Program-made: the position numbers and the translations under genes
Shown here: positions 33,609-41,757 of the stretch, piece after piece
Position numbering within the stretch: the stretch's first letter is position 1
How the letters are laid out: every line of letters begins with the position of its first letter
The notes under the pieces: generated by a model
Databases searched by the model: none
The model's input: the letters and a program-made list of their open reading frames with translations, nothing else
What the model was told of the DNA's origin: nothing
From: JANJUB01 sp031386985
GTDB lineage: Bacteria > Armatimonadota > Fimbriimonadia > Fimbriimonadales > Fimbriimonadaceae
DNA length: 64,000 nucleotides
NCBI GenBank assembly: GCA_031386985.1
Contig: JANNCV010000024.1
Span: 1-64,000, forward strand
Direction: 5' to 3'

Positions 33609-34805
33609 ATGGCTTCGCTCATCGTGATTGCACCCGTGAAAGGTCCCGAAGAGCGCGTGCGGATCAAGAAACTCATTGATGTTTTGCGAGATGGCGGGCA
33701 CGAAATTGAGTTTTGGGGCTGGGAACGGGGAATCGAAAAAAGCCCCGCAGATCCCGAATTGAACGTTCGGATTTTACATCGTGGCGGCGGCTACGGCGGC
33801 AAGAAGATGCTTTTTCACTATCCGATTTGGATGCTGAAAGTGTGGTGGGCAGTTCTTCTTCGCTCAAGAGGAAGGCCCTTGTATTGCTTGTCGTTTGACA
33901 CCGCCTTTCCCGCCGCGGTTGCGGGAGCGAAACAATTTTTGTTTGATGACGCGGATAACTTCAGCAAGATTTCCAATTGGCCGGGGGTCTTACGTCGTTT
34001 GATTGAACGAGGGGAGCGATTCGCGGCGCGGCGATCGCGAATCCACTTGATGCCCTCTCGGGCTCGAACTTCGACGATTCAGAACAATGACCGATTTTTG
34101 CCCAATATGCCCACGCGCTCGGCCGTGACTTCGGCTCAGCAGATCGCAAAAGACCGCGGATATGAGCCGGGCGAAGGACTAACCGTTTTGGTTACGGGCC
34201 GGATGGTTGGAGATCGTGGGGTCGGGCAGATTTTGGAAGCGTTTCGCCTTGTAGAATCGCGCTTGCACCCGATTTCCGAGACTTCTGAGTTAGCCGATGA
34301 TTTCGAACCATCCCAAGCCAACCCTCCGTCTCCCTGTTTGAGGGAGAAGGAGTTGGAGGGGGCGGGGGTGGTTCGGTTACTCGTGGCCGGGCGGACTTTT
34401 AGCCCGGAGGCGGAGGCGCTGGTTAACGAGCCGGGGGTTGAGTATGTAGGGATCGTGACGAACGAAGAGGCTTTGGCTTTGAACTATCGGGCGCACCTCG
34501 TCTTAACCTACTACAATCCTCAGCTTGAAATTAACCGGGTCGCTGAGCCGAATAAGTGGGGGGATTGCATTGTTACAAACACGCCCTTTATCGTAAACTC
34601 CGAAGTGACGACGGCACAAGAGTTCAGGGATGCGGGGGCATGTTTCAGCGTTAAATATGACGATGTTCAAGGTCTCGCCGACCTGATGATGCGTCTGGCT
34701 GCGAATCACGGGGAACTTGGCGAGGTCAAATCGCGGTTAGCTAACTTTGCGGCTCCGGCCTGGGATGACGGGATGAACGAGATTATTAAGGAGTGGCTGG
34801 CTTGA
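33609..34805 (+). CDS. Glycosyltransferase of the exopolysaccharide locus
   Basis: A 398-residue protein with a GT-B two-domain layout. N-terminal Rossmann part: SLIVIAPVKGPEERVRIKK, DVLRDGGHEIEFWGWERG, LYCLSFDTAFPAA. C-terminal nucleotide-sugar part: LTVLVTGRMVGDRGVGQILEAF, VRLLVAGRTFSPEAEALV, VEYVGIVTNEEALAL, YYNPQLEINRVAEPNKWGDCI. The E-x(7)-E-type site is not exact, so donor and family are uncertain (closest to GT4-like). A short palindromic repeat is translated in frame at ~residues 238-252 (PPSPCLREKELEG), interrupting the C-terminal domain. It overlaps the polymerase gene (TTGA) and is the first gene of a four-gene plus-strand operon. Confidence 0.82.
   Translation: MASLIVIAPVKGPEERVRIKKLIDVLRDGGHEIEFWGWERGIEKSPADPELNVRILHRGGGYGGKKMLFHYPIWMLKVWWAVLLRSRGRPLYCLSFDTAFPAAVAGAKQFLFDDADNFSKISNWPGVLRRLIERGERFAARRSRIHLMPSRARTSTIQNNDRFLPNMPTRSAVTSAQQIAKDRGYEPGEGLTVLVTGRMVGDRGVGQILEAFRLVESRLHPISETSELADDFEPSQANPPSPCLREKELEGAGVVRLLVAGRTFSPEAEALVNEPGVEYVGIVTNEEALALNYRAHLVLTYYNPQLEINRVAEPNKWGDCIVTNTPFIVNSEVTTAQEFRDAGACFSVKYDDVQGLADLMMRLAANHGELGEVKSRLANFAAPAWDDGMNEIIKEWLA
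34322..34361 (+). repeat. Palindromic repeat inserted in frame in the glycosyltransferase gene
   Basis: CCCTCCGTCTCCCTGTTTG with AGGGAGAAGGAGTTGGAGGG forms nested inverted arms (CCCTCC..GGAGGG, TCCCT..AGGGA). It is 40 bases plus flanks and leaves the reading frame open, adding a charged loop PPSPCLREKELEG. It resembles in composition, and distantly in sequence, the intergenic CCCCTCCCT..GGGGAGGGG units. Confidence 0.65.
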
Positions 34806-36199
34806 GTTCATCTTATGGGTATCTGCCCTCACTTTATCTGCTCGGGATGGGGTTTTGGCTCTGGTTCGGCTGGATTTTGGCAGGAAAAAAGCTTCGACGC
34901 AACTTCTTTGAGCCTTCGGTTTTGTTTTGTCTTAGCTTTGCGTTTTTCTATTTCGGTTCGCCCGCTTATGCGCTTTTCTCGGAAGACCATTGGCACCACG
35001 TTCACTATCAGCAATATCCCATTTCAGTTCCGCTGGAGTGCTTTGTTTGGTTCATGGTTTTTGGGCTTACCGCCGTCGGGACCTATCGTTTGCTCGGAGC
35101 CCACAAGCTCTTTAGTCAATACCGCGAGGACCTGCTTCAGTTCGCGAAATGGGAGACTTTGAGCCCAAAAGCCCTTAAGGTTTTGATCGTTTTGTTACTA
35201 GTTCCCGCCTGCTTTGCGCTGGCCGTACAGGTTAAGCTGGTTCTGGATAATGGAATTCAGGGCTACTTGACCCATAGAACTCTGCTTCAAGCGGGGGGGC
35301 AGATTTTTATCGCCCCTCTGAACCTCTTCGCCGGGGTTCTGTTGATCTATTTCGTGAATCAACTGGTGCGAAGCCAGGTATCAAAAGAGAGAATCAATGG
35401 TCCGCTTCTAATTTCTCTCATGCTCACCGCGATCTTTGCTGGGGTTGTTCAGGGTAGCCGCTCGCGCACTCTGATTTCGGTTCTCTTGTTGCTCCTTACC
35501 CTTGCCATCTTGCAGGATAAGAAGATGTCAACGAAGCAGGTTGCGATGGTGCTTGTGCCGGGGATACTGGTTCTTTTTTCGGCCGCCTTGATCTTGCGCC
35601 AGGTTCGATTTGTGCTCGTAAAGGGTGAGGATTTGGGGAATAGCGTGGAAGCCGATGCTTTCATCGGTAATGCGGTAGAGACGCTGCGCGAGTATGAGAA
35701 TTGCTGGTGGCTCGTACACCATGAAGGCGAGTTTGAGCCGGCTAGAGGCTACACTTTCTTTGCGGCGGCAACGGCCTTTGTTCCGCGCAGCATCTGGCTC
35801 GAAAAACCATACGGAGGGGGGCCCTTTATTCGAAATCTGATTCGCCCGGGAACCTACAATCCGAACAGTGGTTTGGCGCTAACCTCTTACACAACCGGTT
35901 TGCCGGCGGAGGGATTTCTCAATTTTGGGGAGGTTGGATTTGTGCTTGTTGGTGTGCTGTATGGATTTATGCTCGCTGGGATCGCATTCGCCTTGAAGTT
36001 CGCCCGGAGCACGATTCCGTTTTGCATTTGGATAGGATTGCTATACCGGGGGATTGATTTCCAACGGTCAGAATTCATGGGTGGCTATGCCAATACGGTG
36101 TTCTTTTGCGTGCCCTTGCTCGTCGCCTACCTTATCACGAAGGCAATCAGCAAGACTTCTATGGAAACCGGTCTTGGTACAATCGCAACCGAGGCTTAA
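34802..36199 (+). CDS. Wzy-like O-antigen/exopolysaccharide polymerase
   Basis: A 465-residue integral membrane protein with about 11-12 hydrophobic segments (LGMGFWLWFGWILAG, VLFCLSFAFFYF, VLIVLLLVPACFALAVQV, LLISLMLTAIFAGV, VAMVLVPGILVLFSAALIL, and the C-terminal VFFCVPLLVAYLIT). A large extracytoplasmic loop near ~290-380 contains RGYTFFAAATAFVPRSIW, typical of oligosaccharide repeat-unit polymerases, with the GFLNFGEVGFV block after it. The start is probably TTG 34802 overlapping the glycosyltransferase stop (TTGA); GTG 34793 is an alternative. Together with the Wzz-like protein this implies Wzx/Wzy-dependent polymer assembly, but no Wzx flippase is in the window. Confidence 0.82.
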   Translation: MSSSYGYLPSLYLLGMGFWLWFGWILAGKKLRRNFFEPSVLFCLSFAFFYFGSPAYALFSEDHWHHVHYQQYPISVPLECFVWFMVFGLTAVGTYRLLGAHKLFSQYREDLLQFAKWETLSPKALKVLIVLLLVPACFALAVQVKLVLDNGIQGYLTHRTLLQAGGQIFIAPLNLFAGVLLIYFVNQLVRSQVSKERINGPLLISLMLTAIFAGVVQGSRSRTLISVLLLLLTLAILQDKKMSTKQVAMVLVPGILVLFSAALILRQVRFVLVKGEDLGNSVEADAFIGNAVETLREYENCWWLVHHEGEFEPARGYTFFAAATAFVPRSIWLEKPYGGGPFIRNLIRPGTYNPNSGLALTSYTTGLPAEGFLNFGEVGFVLVGVLYGFMLAGIAFALKFARSTIPFCIWIGLLYRGIDFQRSEFMGGYANTVFFCVPLLVAYLITKAISKTSMETGLGTIATEA

Positions 36200-36204
36200 T
36201 CTGC

Positions 36205-37212
36205 ATGGACGCAAAGACTTGGAAATCGGGGGTTACGATGGGTGGGGCAGTTTTGGTGGGCTCGCTTTTTGGCTTCGCCCTCATGCCCGCCGTCTTTGCG
36301 AAAGTTCCCACCGATCTGGAGCGAACTCGCATCCTTCTGAAGTCGGTTCGGCTCATCCAATCGGACAAGTTGGTTGCACCCGATGTGGTGATCTTGGGGA
36401 ACAGCGTAACCATGAACGGGGTGGACGCTTCGTTGGTTTCGGATCAGATATCCAGCAAGCCGACGATCTATAATTTCAGCTCAACCGGACAAAGCGTAGC
36501 CGAGAGCTTTCTTTACTTCCAAGAGCTTGTGGCCAAAACCAAAGACGTGGTATTGGTTGTTCCAACCCGGAATCTGGAGACCGACGGCTTACCGCCGAAA
36601 GATGTTGCGAACGCATTCTACATGAACGGCTACCGGGCAAAATCCTCAACTTTGGCGACCCTGGAGTCCGTTTTCGGGACGGGCTCAGAGATTCTCAGCC
36701 GGAACGAGGTTTCACAGCGATTTGCTTCAAGATGGGTGCTTTCGCAGGTGGTTGATACGGTGGTGCGCAAAAAACTGAGGAAGGACATGGAGACGGGCGA
36801 GAGTATCCAAAGCCTGACGTACCCGGCTCCATATTCAAAGAAAATCGGGGTGAAGGAATTCGCGAAGTTGCTCCCAACTTACGAGGCAAAGCGCGCTAGC
36901 GGTCCCTTTGAGCCGATTGATGCTCAGGTGGAAATCATTACCAAAATGGGCGAGCAACTTTCTGAACATGGCGCTCGACTCTGGGTTGTTTTTGCACCAT
37001 TGAATCCCCGACGTTTTGAGATCCTTGGACCGGATTATCTGTCCTCAACAATGACCTACTCCCAGCTTTATCCGTTTGGGAAAAACGTCAAAGTGCTCGA
37101 TTTAACCGCTTTCTTGAGCGCGGATGAGTTCATTGACGTGGTTCATCCGACCCGAATTGGGGCGGAAAAGATTTCGGCCCGGATCGGTAACTTCTTGGAG
37201 ACGGGCACCTAG
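36205..37212 (+). CDS. SGNH-hydrolase-like O-acyltransferase accessory protein (AlgX/AlgJ/DltD-like)
   Basis: A 335-residue protein from ATG 36205, 5 bases after the polymerase stop. An N-terminal signal anchor (GAVLVGSLFGFALMPAVFA) places the rest in the periplasm. The SGNH block I is VVILGNSVTMNG, with Ser as the nucleophile in G-N-S, and the catalytic Asp-His pair is in FIDVVHPTRIGAEK (D-x-x-H). It overlaps the MBOAT gene by one base. In alginate, cellulose and D-alanylation systems an MBOAT protein moves an acyl group across the membrane and an SGNH protein transfers it to the polymer, so O-acylation of the exopolysaccharide is the likely role. Confidence 0.82.
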   Translation: MDAKTWKSGVTMGGAVLVGSLFGFALMPAVFAKVPTDLERTRILLKSVRLIQSDKLVAPDVVILGNSVTMNGVDASLVSDQISSKPTIYNFSSTGQSVAESFLYFQELVAKTKDVVLVVPTRNLETDGLPPKDVANAFYMNGYRAKSSTLATLESVFGTGSEILSRNEVSQRFASRWVLSQVVDTVVRKKLRKDMETGESIQSLTYPAPYSKKIGVKEFAKLLPTYEAKRASGPFEPIDAQVEIITKMGEQLSEHGARLWVVFAPLNPRRFEILGPDYLSSTMTYSQLYPFGKNVKVLDLTAFLSADEFIDVVHPTRIGAEKISARIGNFLETGT

Positions 37213-38708
37213 TGCTTTTCACTACCGCTGATTTTGTTTTGTTTATGGCGGCCTTGCTTGGGCTGTTTTTGGTTTTTAGAAGCACGGGGCCACGAAAGGC
37301 ATTTTTACTCATCGGGAGTTATGCGTTTTACACCTGGAATGCCCTGAAAGACCTACTCACCGGTCAGACCAAGTTTGCGATCTTTGGCGAATTACAGAAC
37401 TACGACTTGCGATTTGCGTTGCTCTTAGCGTTGCTGACATACGTAAATTTCACGGCTGCACAAATGATAGATGCGAGAGAAGGTGCGGCCAAGAAGCGTG
37501 TCCTAACCGTAACCTGCATCATCAGTATCGGGTTGCTTGCGTTCTTCAAATACGCCGCCTTCATTGGGCAGAACGTTTCGGGATTGACGAGCACTATCGG
37601 GGTTGAACTCGCAGTTGACAGCCTCAAAAAAATCGTTCTTCCGGTCGGGATCAGCTTCTTTACGTTTCACATGCTCAGCTACACAATTGATGTGTATCGC
37701 GGCAAAATCAAGGCGACTTCGGATTGGGTGGATTTTGCGATCTTTGGGTCATTTTTCCCGCAATTGGTGGCCGGACCAATCTTACGGGCAAGCACGTTTT
37801 TGCCCGCTTTAGCAAAGCCAGTTAAGCTCCATTTCGACAAAGAAATCCTCTTCCTCTGCCTCCGTGGCCTCTTTAAAAAGATGATTATTGCGGACAACGT
37901 TTCGCGCATTGTGGATACGGTTTATGGCAATCCGAGCCAGTATCCCAGCACGATCATCTGGTTCGCCGCCATTTGCTATTCGGTGCAGATCTACTGCGAT
38001 TTCAGCGGCTATTCCGATATTGCGATTGGTCTGACAAGGGTTTTTGGGATTGAACTCCCGCTGAACTTCGACCGCCCCTACTTCGCGCGCAACCCTTCGG
38101 ATTTCTGGGCGCGGTGGCATATCAGCCTCTCGACATGGCTTCGCGATTACCTCTATATCCCCCTCGGCGGAAACCGAAACGGCGAGTTTGCGACTTTGCG
38201 TAACCTGATGATCACCATGCTCCTCGGCGGGCTTTGGCATGGCGCGAGCTGGAATTTTGTGCTGTGGGGATTCCTGCACGGCGCGATCTTGGTGGTTCAT
38301 CGGCTTTACGTTAAGTTCTCGGGCCGGGTTGCCGCTCCCGATCAACGGGGTGCCGGGTTCTGGCTGAGCTGGGGAGCAATGCAATACATGATCCTCCTCA
38401 CCTGGATCACGTTCCGCATCGGCGACACCGACAAGATGCTCGTGGTTCTGCGCAAGTTTGTGGTTTTCGATTTCAACTTCGGGCTCGCCGGCATGGGAAT
38501 TGGCAACCTCGCGATTTTTCAAACAGCGCTCTTGCTCGCCGGATTTTTCGCCATGCACTTCCTTGGATTCTTAAAAAGAGATCGGTGGGAGCAAATCTTG
38601 GCCCGGCAAAGCGACGCCATCGGAGCGTTGGTTTGCGTAATCGCCGGGCTTTTGCTGTATTGGTTCTGGCCCCTTGGCGAGGCCCCGTTCATCTATTTCC
38701 AGTTTTAG
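37212..38708 (+). CDS. MBOAT family O-acyltransferase (AlgI/DltB-like)
   Basis: A 498-residue multi-pass membrane protein. Start GTG 37212 shares one base with the preceding stop. Conserved MBOAT blocks: AQMIDAREG, PVGISFFTFHMLSYTIDVYRG, FPQLVAGPILRASTFLPAL, YCDFSGYSDIAIGLTRVFG, FWARWHISLSTWLRDYLYIPLGG and the catalytic-His region GLWHGASWNFVLWG. It brings acetyl (or another acyl) groups from cytoplasmic CoA donors to the periplasmic side, working with the SGNH protein. It is the last gene of the operon and overlaps the convergent DUF58 gene by four bases at the 3' end. Confidence 0.95.
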   Translation: MLFTTADFVLFMAALLGLFLVFRSTGPRKAFLLIGSYAFYTWNALKDLLTGQTKFAIFGELQNYDLRFALLLALLTYVNFTAAQMIDAREGAAKKRVLTVTCIISIGLLAFFKYAAFIGQNVSGLTSTIGVELAVDSLKKIVLPVGISFFTFHMLSYTIDVYRGKIKATSDWVDFAIFGSFFPQLVAGPILRASTFLPALAKPVKLHFDKEILFLCLRGLFKKMIIADNVSRIVDTVYGNPSQYPSTIIWFAAICYSVQIYCDFSGYSDIAIGLTRVFGIELPLNFDRPYFARNPSDFWARWHISLSTWLRDYLYIPLGGNRNGEFATLRNLMITMLLGGLWHGASWNFVLWGFLHGAILVVHRLYVKFSGRVAAPDQRGAGFWLSWGAMQYMILLTWITFRIGDTDKMLVVLRKFVVFDFNFGLAGMGIGNLAIFQTALLLAGFFAMHFLGFLKRDRWEQILARQSDAIGALVCVIAGLLLYWFWPLGEAPFIYFQF

Positions 38709-40012
38709 ATCATTCCGCGATCTTTGACCATAAAGTAGAACGAGACTAAAGCGGAAGCCAGGTCTTGCGGCTCGGCTTCTAGTGTGTGTACCCCGTGGCT
38801 ATCAAGCACCGTCCCCGCGAGTTTTCGGTCGGAATCTACCATCAATGCGGCGGTTTTCTGGTACAGCTCGTTCGTATCGGTGATCTTCATGTTCGCGAGC
38901 TCTTTGAGGCGTGGATCGGCGACTCGAGCTAGAAGTGTTACGTGACGATTGGCCAAGGGGCCAAGGGCAACGGCCATTCGGTTCGCCTCATCCTTATCCT
39001 CAACATCCGAAAAAGCCACGATCAACGACCGCCGTTTCCAACGAGATGATAGGTATGAAAACGCGCCGACTGGATCACTTTCAAGGGGATCGGCCATAAG
39101 GTCATGAATGGCTTGAATGATGATTCCCGTTTGGTGACGGCCCTTTTTCGGCGGGATGTAGCGAACAACGCGCTCCGAGTAAACGATAAGGCCGACCAAA
39201 TCGCCGGCTACCGATGCCGCATGCATGAGCATAAGAAGCGAATCTAAGGCATAGTCGAGTTTTGAAATCCCGTTGATTTCGCTGAGCATTCGGCGACCAA
39301 CATCAATGCACAGAACCACGGGCTGGTTGCGCTCGACCTCGTATTGCCTCACGATCAGTTTATCTCGACGGGCGGAAGCTTTCCAGTCAATCTTGCGATA
39401 GTCATCACCGTCGCCATAGTCGCGAAGCGATTCGAAATCAGTTCCCATCCCTCGCATTCGGGACTTGCGGATCCCGATGTCGCGCAGTTTCCCTTTCTGC
39501 CTTAAGAGGTCAAACTCGCGCAGGGCGAGGATGTTGGGATAAACCCGCACAGGTTGCTCAGTTTGTAGTTTGGCTTCCTTTTCAACGAGGCCCAGGGGGC
39601 ATTTTAGCCGCATAAATGTGCCACGAAAATAGTCCAGGCCCCGTTCGGGCGGTGTTATGTCATAGTGAAAATCGCTTGATCGCCCTGGCTCTAAGTCGAA
39701 GGAGAATTCACGCGAACCTGTTGGAAACCCAGGAGGCGGCTCGTCCCTTAGCTTGCCCGCGATAGGCTCACCGCTGAGGTTCTCCAAAGTCAAACTGACC
39801 CGATTGGGGACCCTAACCGAAAGCGCTGGATCAAATTTTCTAACCAAACGCAACCCCTTCGTATTGGGGGCTAGGTTGACCGTAACCCATGCCGCGGCGA
39901 AGATCAAAACATTGTAAATGAGAAGGATCGCGCCCGAGTCCGAGGCAACGGCAACGAACGCGAGGGGCAAGCCGCAAGCAATCAAAAGCCAGAACCGACG
40001 TGTAGGCACCAT
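38705..40012 (-). CDS. DUF58 domain protein with VWA-like fold
   Basis: A 435-residue protein. Two N-terminal TM helices (FWLLIACGLPLAFVAVA and GAILLIYNVLIFAAAWVTV) are followed by an immunoglobulin-like region and the DUF58 core: GTDFESLRDYGDGDDYRKIDWKASARRDKLIVRQYE. A VWA-like domain (VVLCIDVGRRMLSE, SLIVAFSDVED) follows. Its MIDAS is degenerate: DVGRR replaces D-x-S-x-S, so metal binding may be lost. Such proteins usually sit with MoxR ATPases and transglutaminase-like proteins; here it stands alone, divergent from the HD-GYP gene. Confidence 0.92.
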   Translation of the reverse strand: MVPTRRFWLLIACGLPLAFVAVASDSGAILLIYNVLIFAAAWVTVNLAPNTKGLRLVRKFDPALSVRVPNRVSLTLENLSGEPIAGKLRDEPPPGFPTGSREFSFDLEPGRSSDFHYDITPPERGLDYFRGTFMRLKCPLGLVEKEAKLQTEQPVRVYPNILALREFDLLRQKGKLRDIGIRKSRMRGMGTDFESLRDYGDGDDYRKIDWKASARRDKLIVRQYEVERNQPVVLCIDVGRRMLSEINGISKLDYALDSLLMLMHAASVAGDLVGLIVYSERVVRYIPPKKGRHQTGIIIQAIHDLMADPLESDPVGAFSYLSSRWKRRSLIVAFSDVEDKDEANRMAVALGPLANRHVTLLARVADPRLKELANMKITDTNELYQKTAALMVDSDRKLAGTVLDSHGVHTLEAEPQDLASALVSFYFMVKDRGMI

Positions 40013-40071
40013 TCCTATCAGTTTTGCACATTCGAATAGTTAAAGTTAGCGCTGACCTTTTTGGGTAAATC

Positions 40072-40090
40072 TGCCGATACTTTTACCAGG
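40072..40090 (+). promoter_or_regulatory. TGCCGATACTTTTACCAGG element upstream of the HD-GYP/pil operon
   Basis: Matches 10280-10298 at 18 of 19 positions and ends six bases before the ATG at 40096. The preceding AAATC is also shared with the pilin promoter. If GCCGATAC is a -10 box, the 5' leader would be only ~10 nt and AGG would be the ribosome-binding site. No TAAA lies at sigma-28 spacing. Confidence 0.45.
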
Positions 40091-40095
40091 ATTCA

Positions 40096-41757
40096 ATGAC
40101 CTTGTCACAACTAAGTCGAATATCAGTCGAAGCGTTTGCCGCACGATTGAGGTGGGTTCAGGTTCTGGGCGCCGCAGTTTTGCTGTCAGATTGCTTAGCA
40201 CATCCTGTCGCCATTGCCGCTCTCGCGTGGTTTTTGGGAAGCACAATCTGGGCTCAAATCATCCTAAGAAACTCTGAGTTCTATGAAGCCAAAGGATTCA
40301 AGTATTTAATCGCGATAAGGGTTGCCGATGTCATGATCGTAGCCCTCGCGCCTTTGCTGCCGAACGCATTTGGCCCCGACTTCTGGGTTCTGTTCGTTCC
40401 AACTCTTCTGTGCCAGGGTCTTCTCACGACAAAAAAGATCAGCACGTTCAGCCTCATGGCGCTTTGCGCGGGAATCCAGGTCTTGCTTACGATTATCAAC
40501 GTAAACCCCTTGGTGGACTTGGTCGCGCCGATCTCGGCGATTGTCTTTGGTGGTTTGGCCGGTTTAGTGCTCACGAGCTATCAAAACAAGGAAGCTGGCC
40601 TCACGGCGAACGACCACCGGCTCACCTCTGTACTCGGAGTAGGGAGCGCCCTAAGCGACATGAGCGATCTGCGCGAAATGATGCTGCACGCGCTGAAGAC
40701 CGCCATTTCAGAGACCCAGGCTACATGCGGCTACATCACCCTTATTGATGAGGAGATCAAAACTGACCTTGTCACCGAAGTCGCATTTGGAACCGGTGGT
40801 GAATTCGATTTTCCTAAGCGTGTCGAAGTCGGGAGCGGCCTCTCTGGATACGTAGCAAAAATGGGGCAACCCATCACCTTAAGCGTTGATGGTGAGTTTG
40901 ATGAAGAATTTGACAGTGTCACGGCCGACGTAAAATCGGCGGCGGCAATCCCGCTCATTTCTCGCGGATATCAGGGAATGGGCCAATCCAGCACCGAGCA
41001 AGTCATGGGAGTCATGACCTTGCTCGACACCAAGCGAGCGAAGGCCTTTAGTGGGGCCGATATGGAGTTGCTAAGGGCGCTTTGTTCGTTGGTTGGAGTG
41101 GCCGTATCAAATGCCCGGATGGAAGAGCGCCGGCGTTCCACGTTCCTTCGAACAATGGAAAGCCTTGCAACGGCCTTGGAAGCTCGAGATGAGTACACCC
41201 GAGGTCACTCGCAACGTGTTTGCGAGGTCTCCGCCATGATTGGCGAGAAAATGGGTTTGGGTCCCGATGCCCTGGAAGAGCTCCGGGTGGGAACCATTTT
41301 GCATGATATTGGAAAGATCGGAGTCCCCGATTCAATCCTCAACAAGCGGGCAAGACTTACGGATGAAGAGTTCATCGTCATGAAGTCACACCCCGTTATT
41401 GGATACGAAATCTGCAAACCGCTGATGCTGTCAGAGGGAGTCTTGATGATTATCCGCAACCACCACGAGAAGCTCGACGGTAGCGGATATCCAGACGGAT
41501 TGAAGGGTGGTGAGTTGCCTCTTTCACTCCGAATAGTCTGTGTAGCGGACGCCTTCGATGCGATGAGTTCAAAGCGACCATATCGCGCCGTGATGGAGCT
41601 GAGTACCGTGTTAGCTGAGCTAAGCCAACACGCAGGCACTCAATTTGATCCGGTTGTCGTTGAGAATTTAAAGCAGTTGATTCAAGGCGGATCGCTTCAC
41701 GCAACGTATGCTCAGTATTGGGACTTTGGCGATGAAGACGAGGTTAAAGCCGCGTGA
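40096..41757 (+). CDS. GAF/HD-GYP domain protein, probable c-di-GMP phosphodiesterase
   Basis: A 553-residue membrane sensor. The N-terminal ~160 residues contain about four to five hydrophobic helices (VLGAAVLLSDCLAHPVAIAALAW, VADVMIVALAPLLPNAFG, FVPTLLCQGLL). A GAF domain spans ~185-335 (EVGSGLSGYVAKMGQPITL, AAAIPLISRG, LRALCSLVGVAVSNARMEER). The HD-GYP domain spans ~345-520 with HDIGKIGVPDSIL and HHEKLDGSGYPDGLKG, both diagnostic blocks intact, so it should hydrolyse c-di-GMP. Its stop overlaps the pilM start (GTGA), which makes it the first cistron of the pilus operon and suggests that second-messenger turnover is made together with the machine it may control. Confidence 0.93.
   Translation: MTLSQLSRISVEAFAARLRWVQVLGAAVLLSDCLAHPVAIAALAWFLGSTIWAQIILRNSEFYEAKGFKYLIAIRVADVMIVALAPLLPNAFGPDFWVLFVPTLLCQGLLTTKKISTFSLMALCAGIQVLLTIINVNPLVDLVAPISAIVFGGLAGLVLTSYQNKEAGLTANDHRLTSVLGVGSALSDMSDLREMMLHALKTAISETQATCGYITLIDEEIKTDLVTEVAFGTGGEFDFPKRVEVGSGLSGYVAKMGQPITLSVDGEFDEEFDSVTADVKSAAAIPLISRGYQGMGQSSTEQVMGVMTLLDTKRAKAFSGADMELLRALCSLVGVAVSNARMEERRRSTFLRTMESLATALEARDEYTRGHSQRVCEVSAMIGEKMGLGPDALEELRVGTILHDIGKIGVPDSILNKRARLTDEEFIVMKSHPVIGYEICKPLMLSEGVLMIIRNHHEKLDGSGYPDGLKGGELPLSLRIVCVADAFDAMSSKRPYRAVMELSTVLAELSQHAGTQFDPVVVENLKQLIQGGSLHATYAQYWDFGDEDEVKAA

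Noticed and set aside
37809..38558. 249-codon minus-strand frame inside the MBOAT gene
   Set aside because: Antisense to intact MBOAT blocks; His/Glu/Asn-rich composition typical of a shadow frame.
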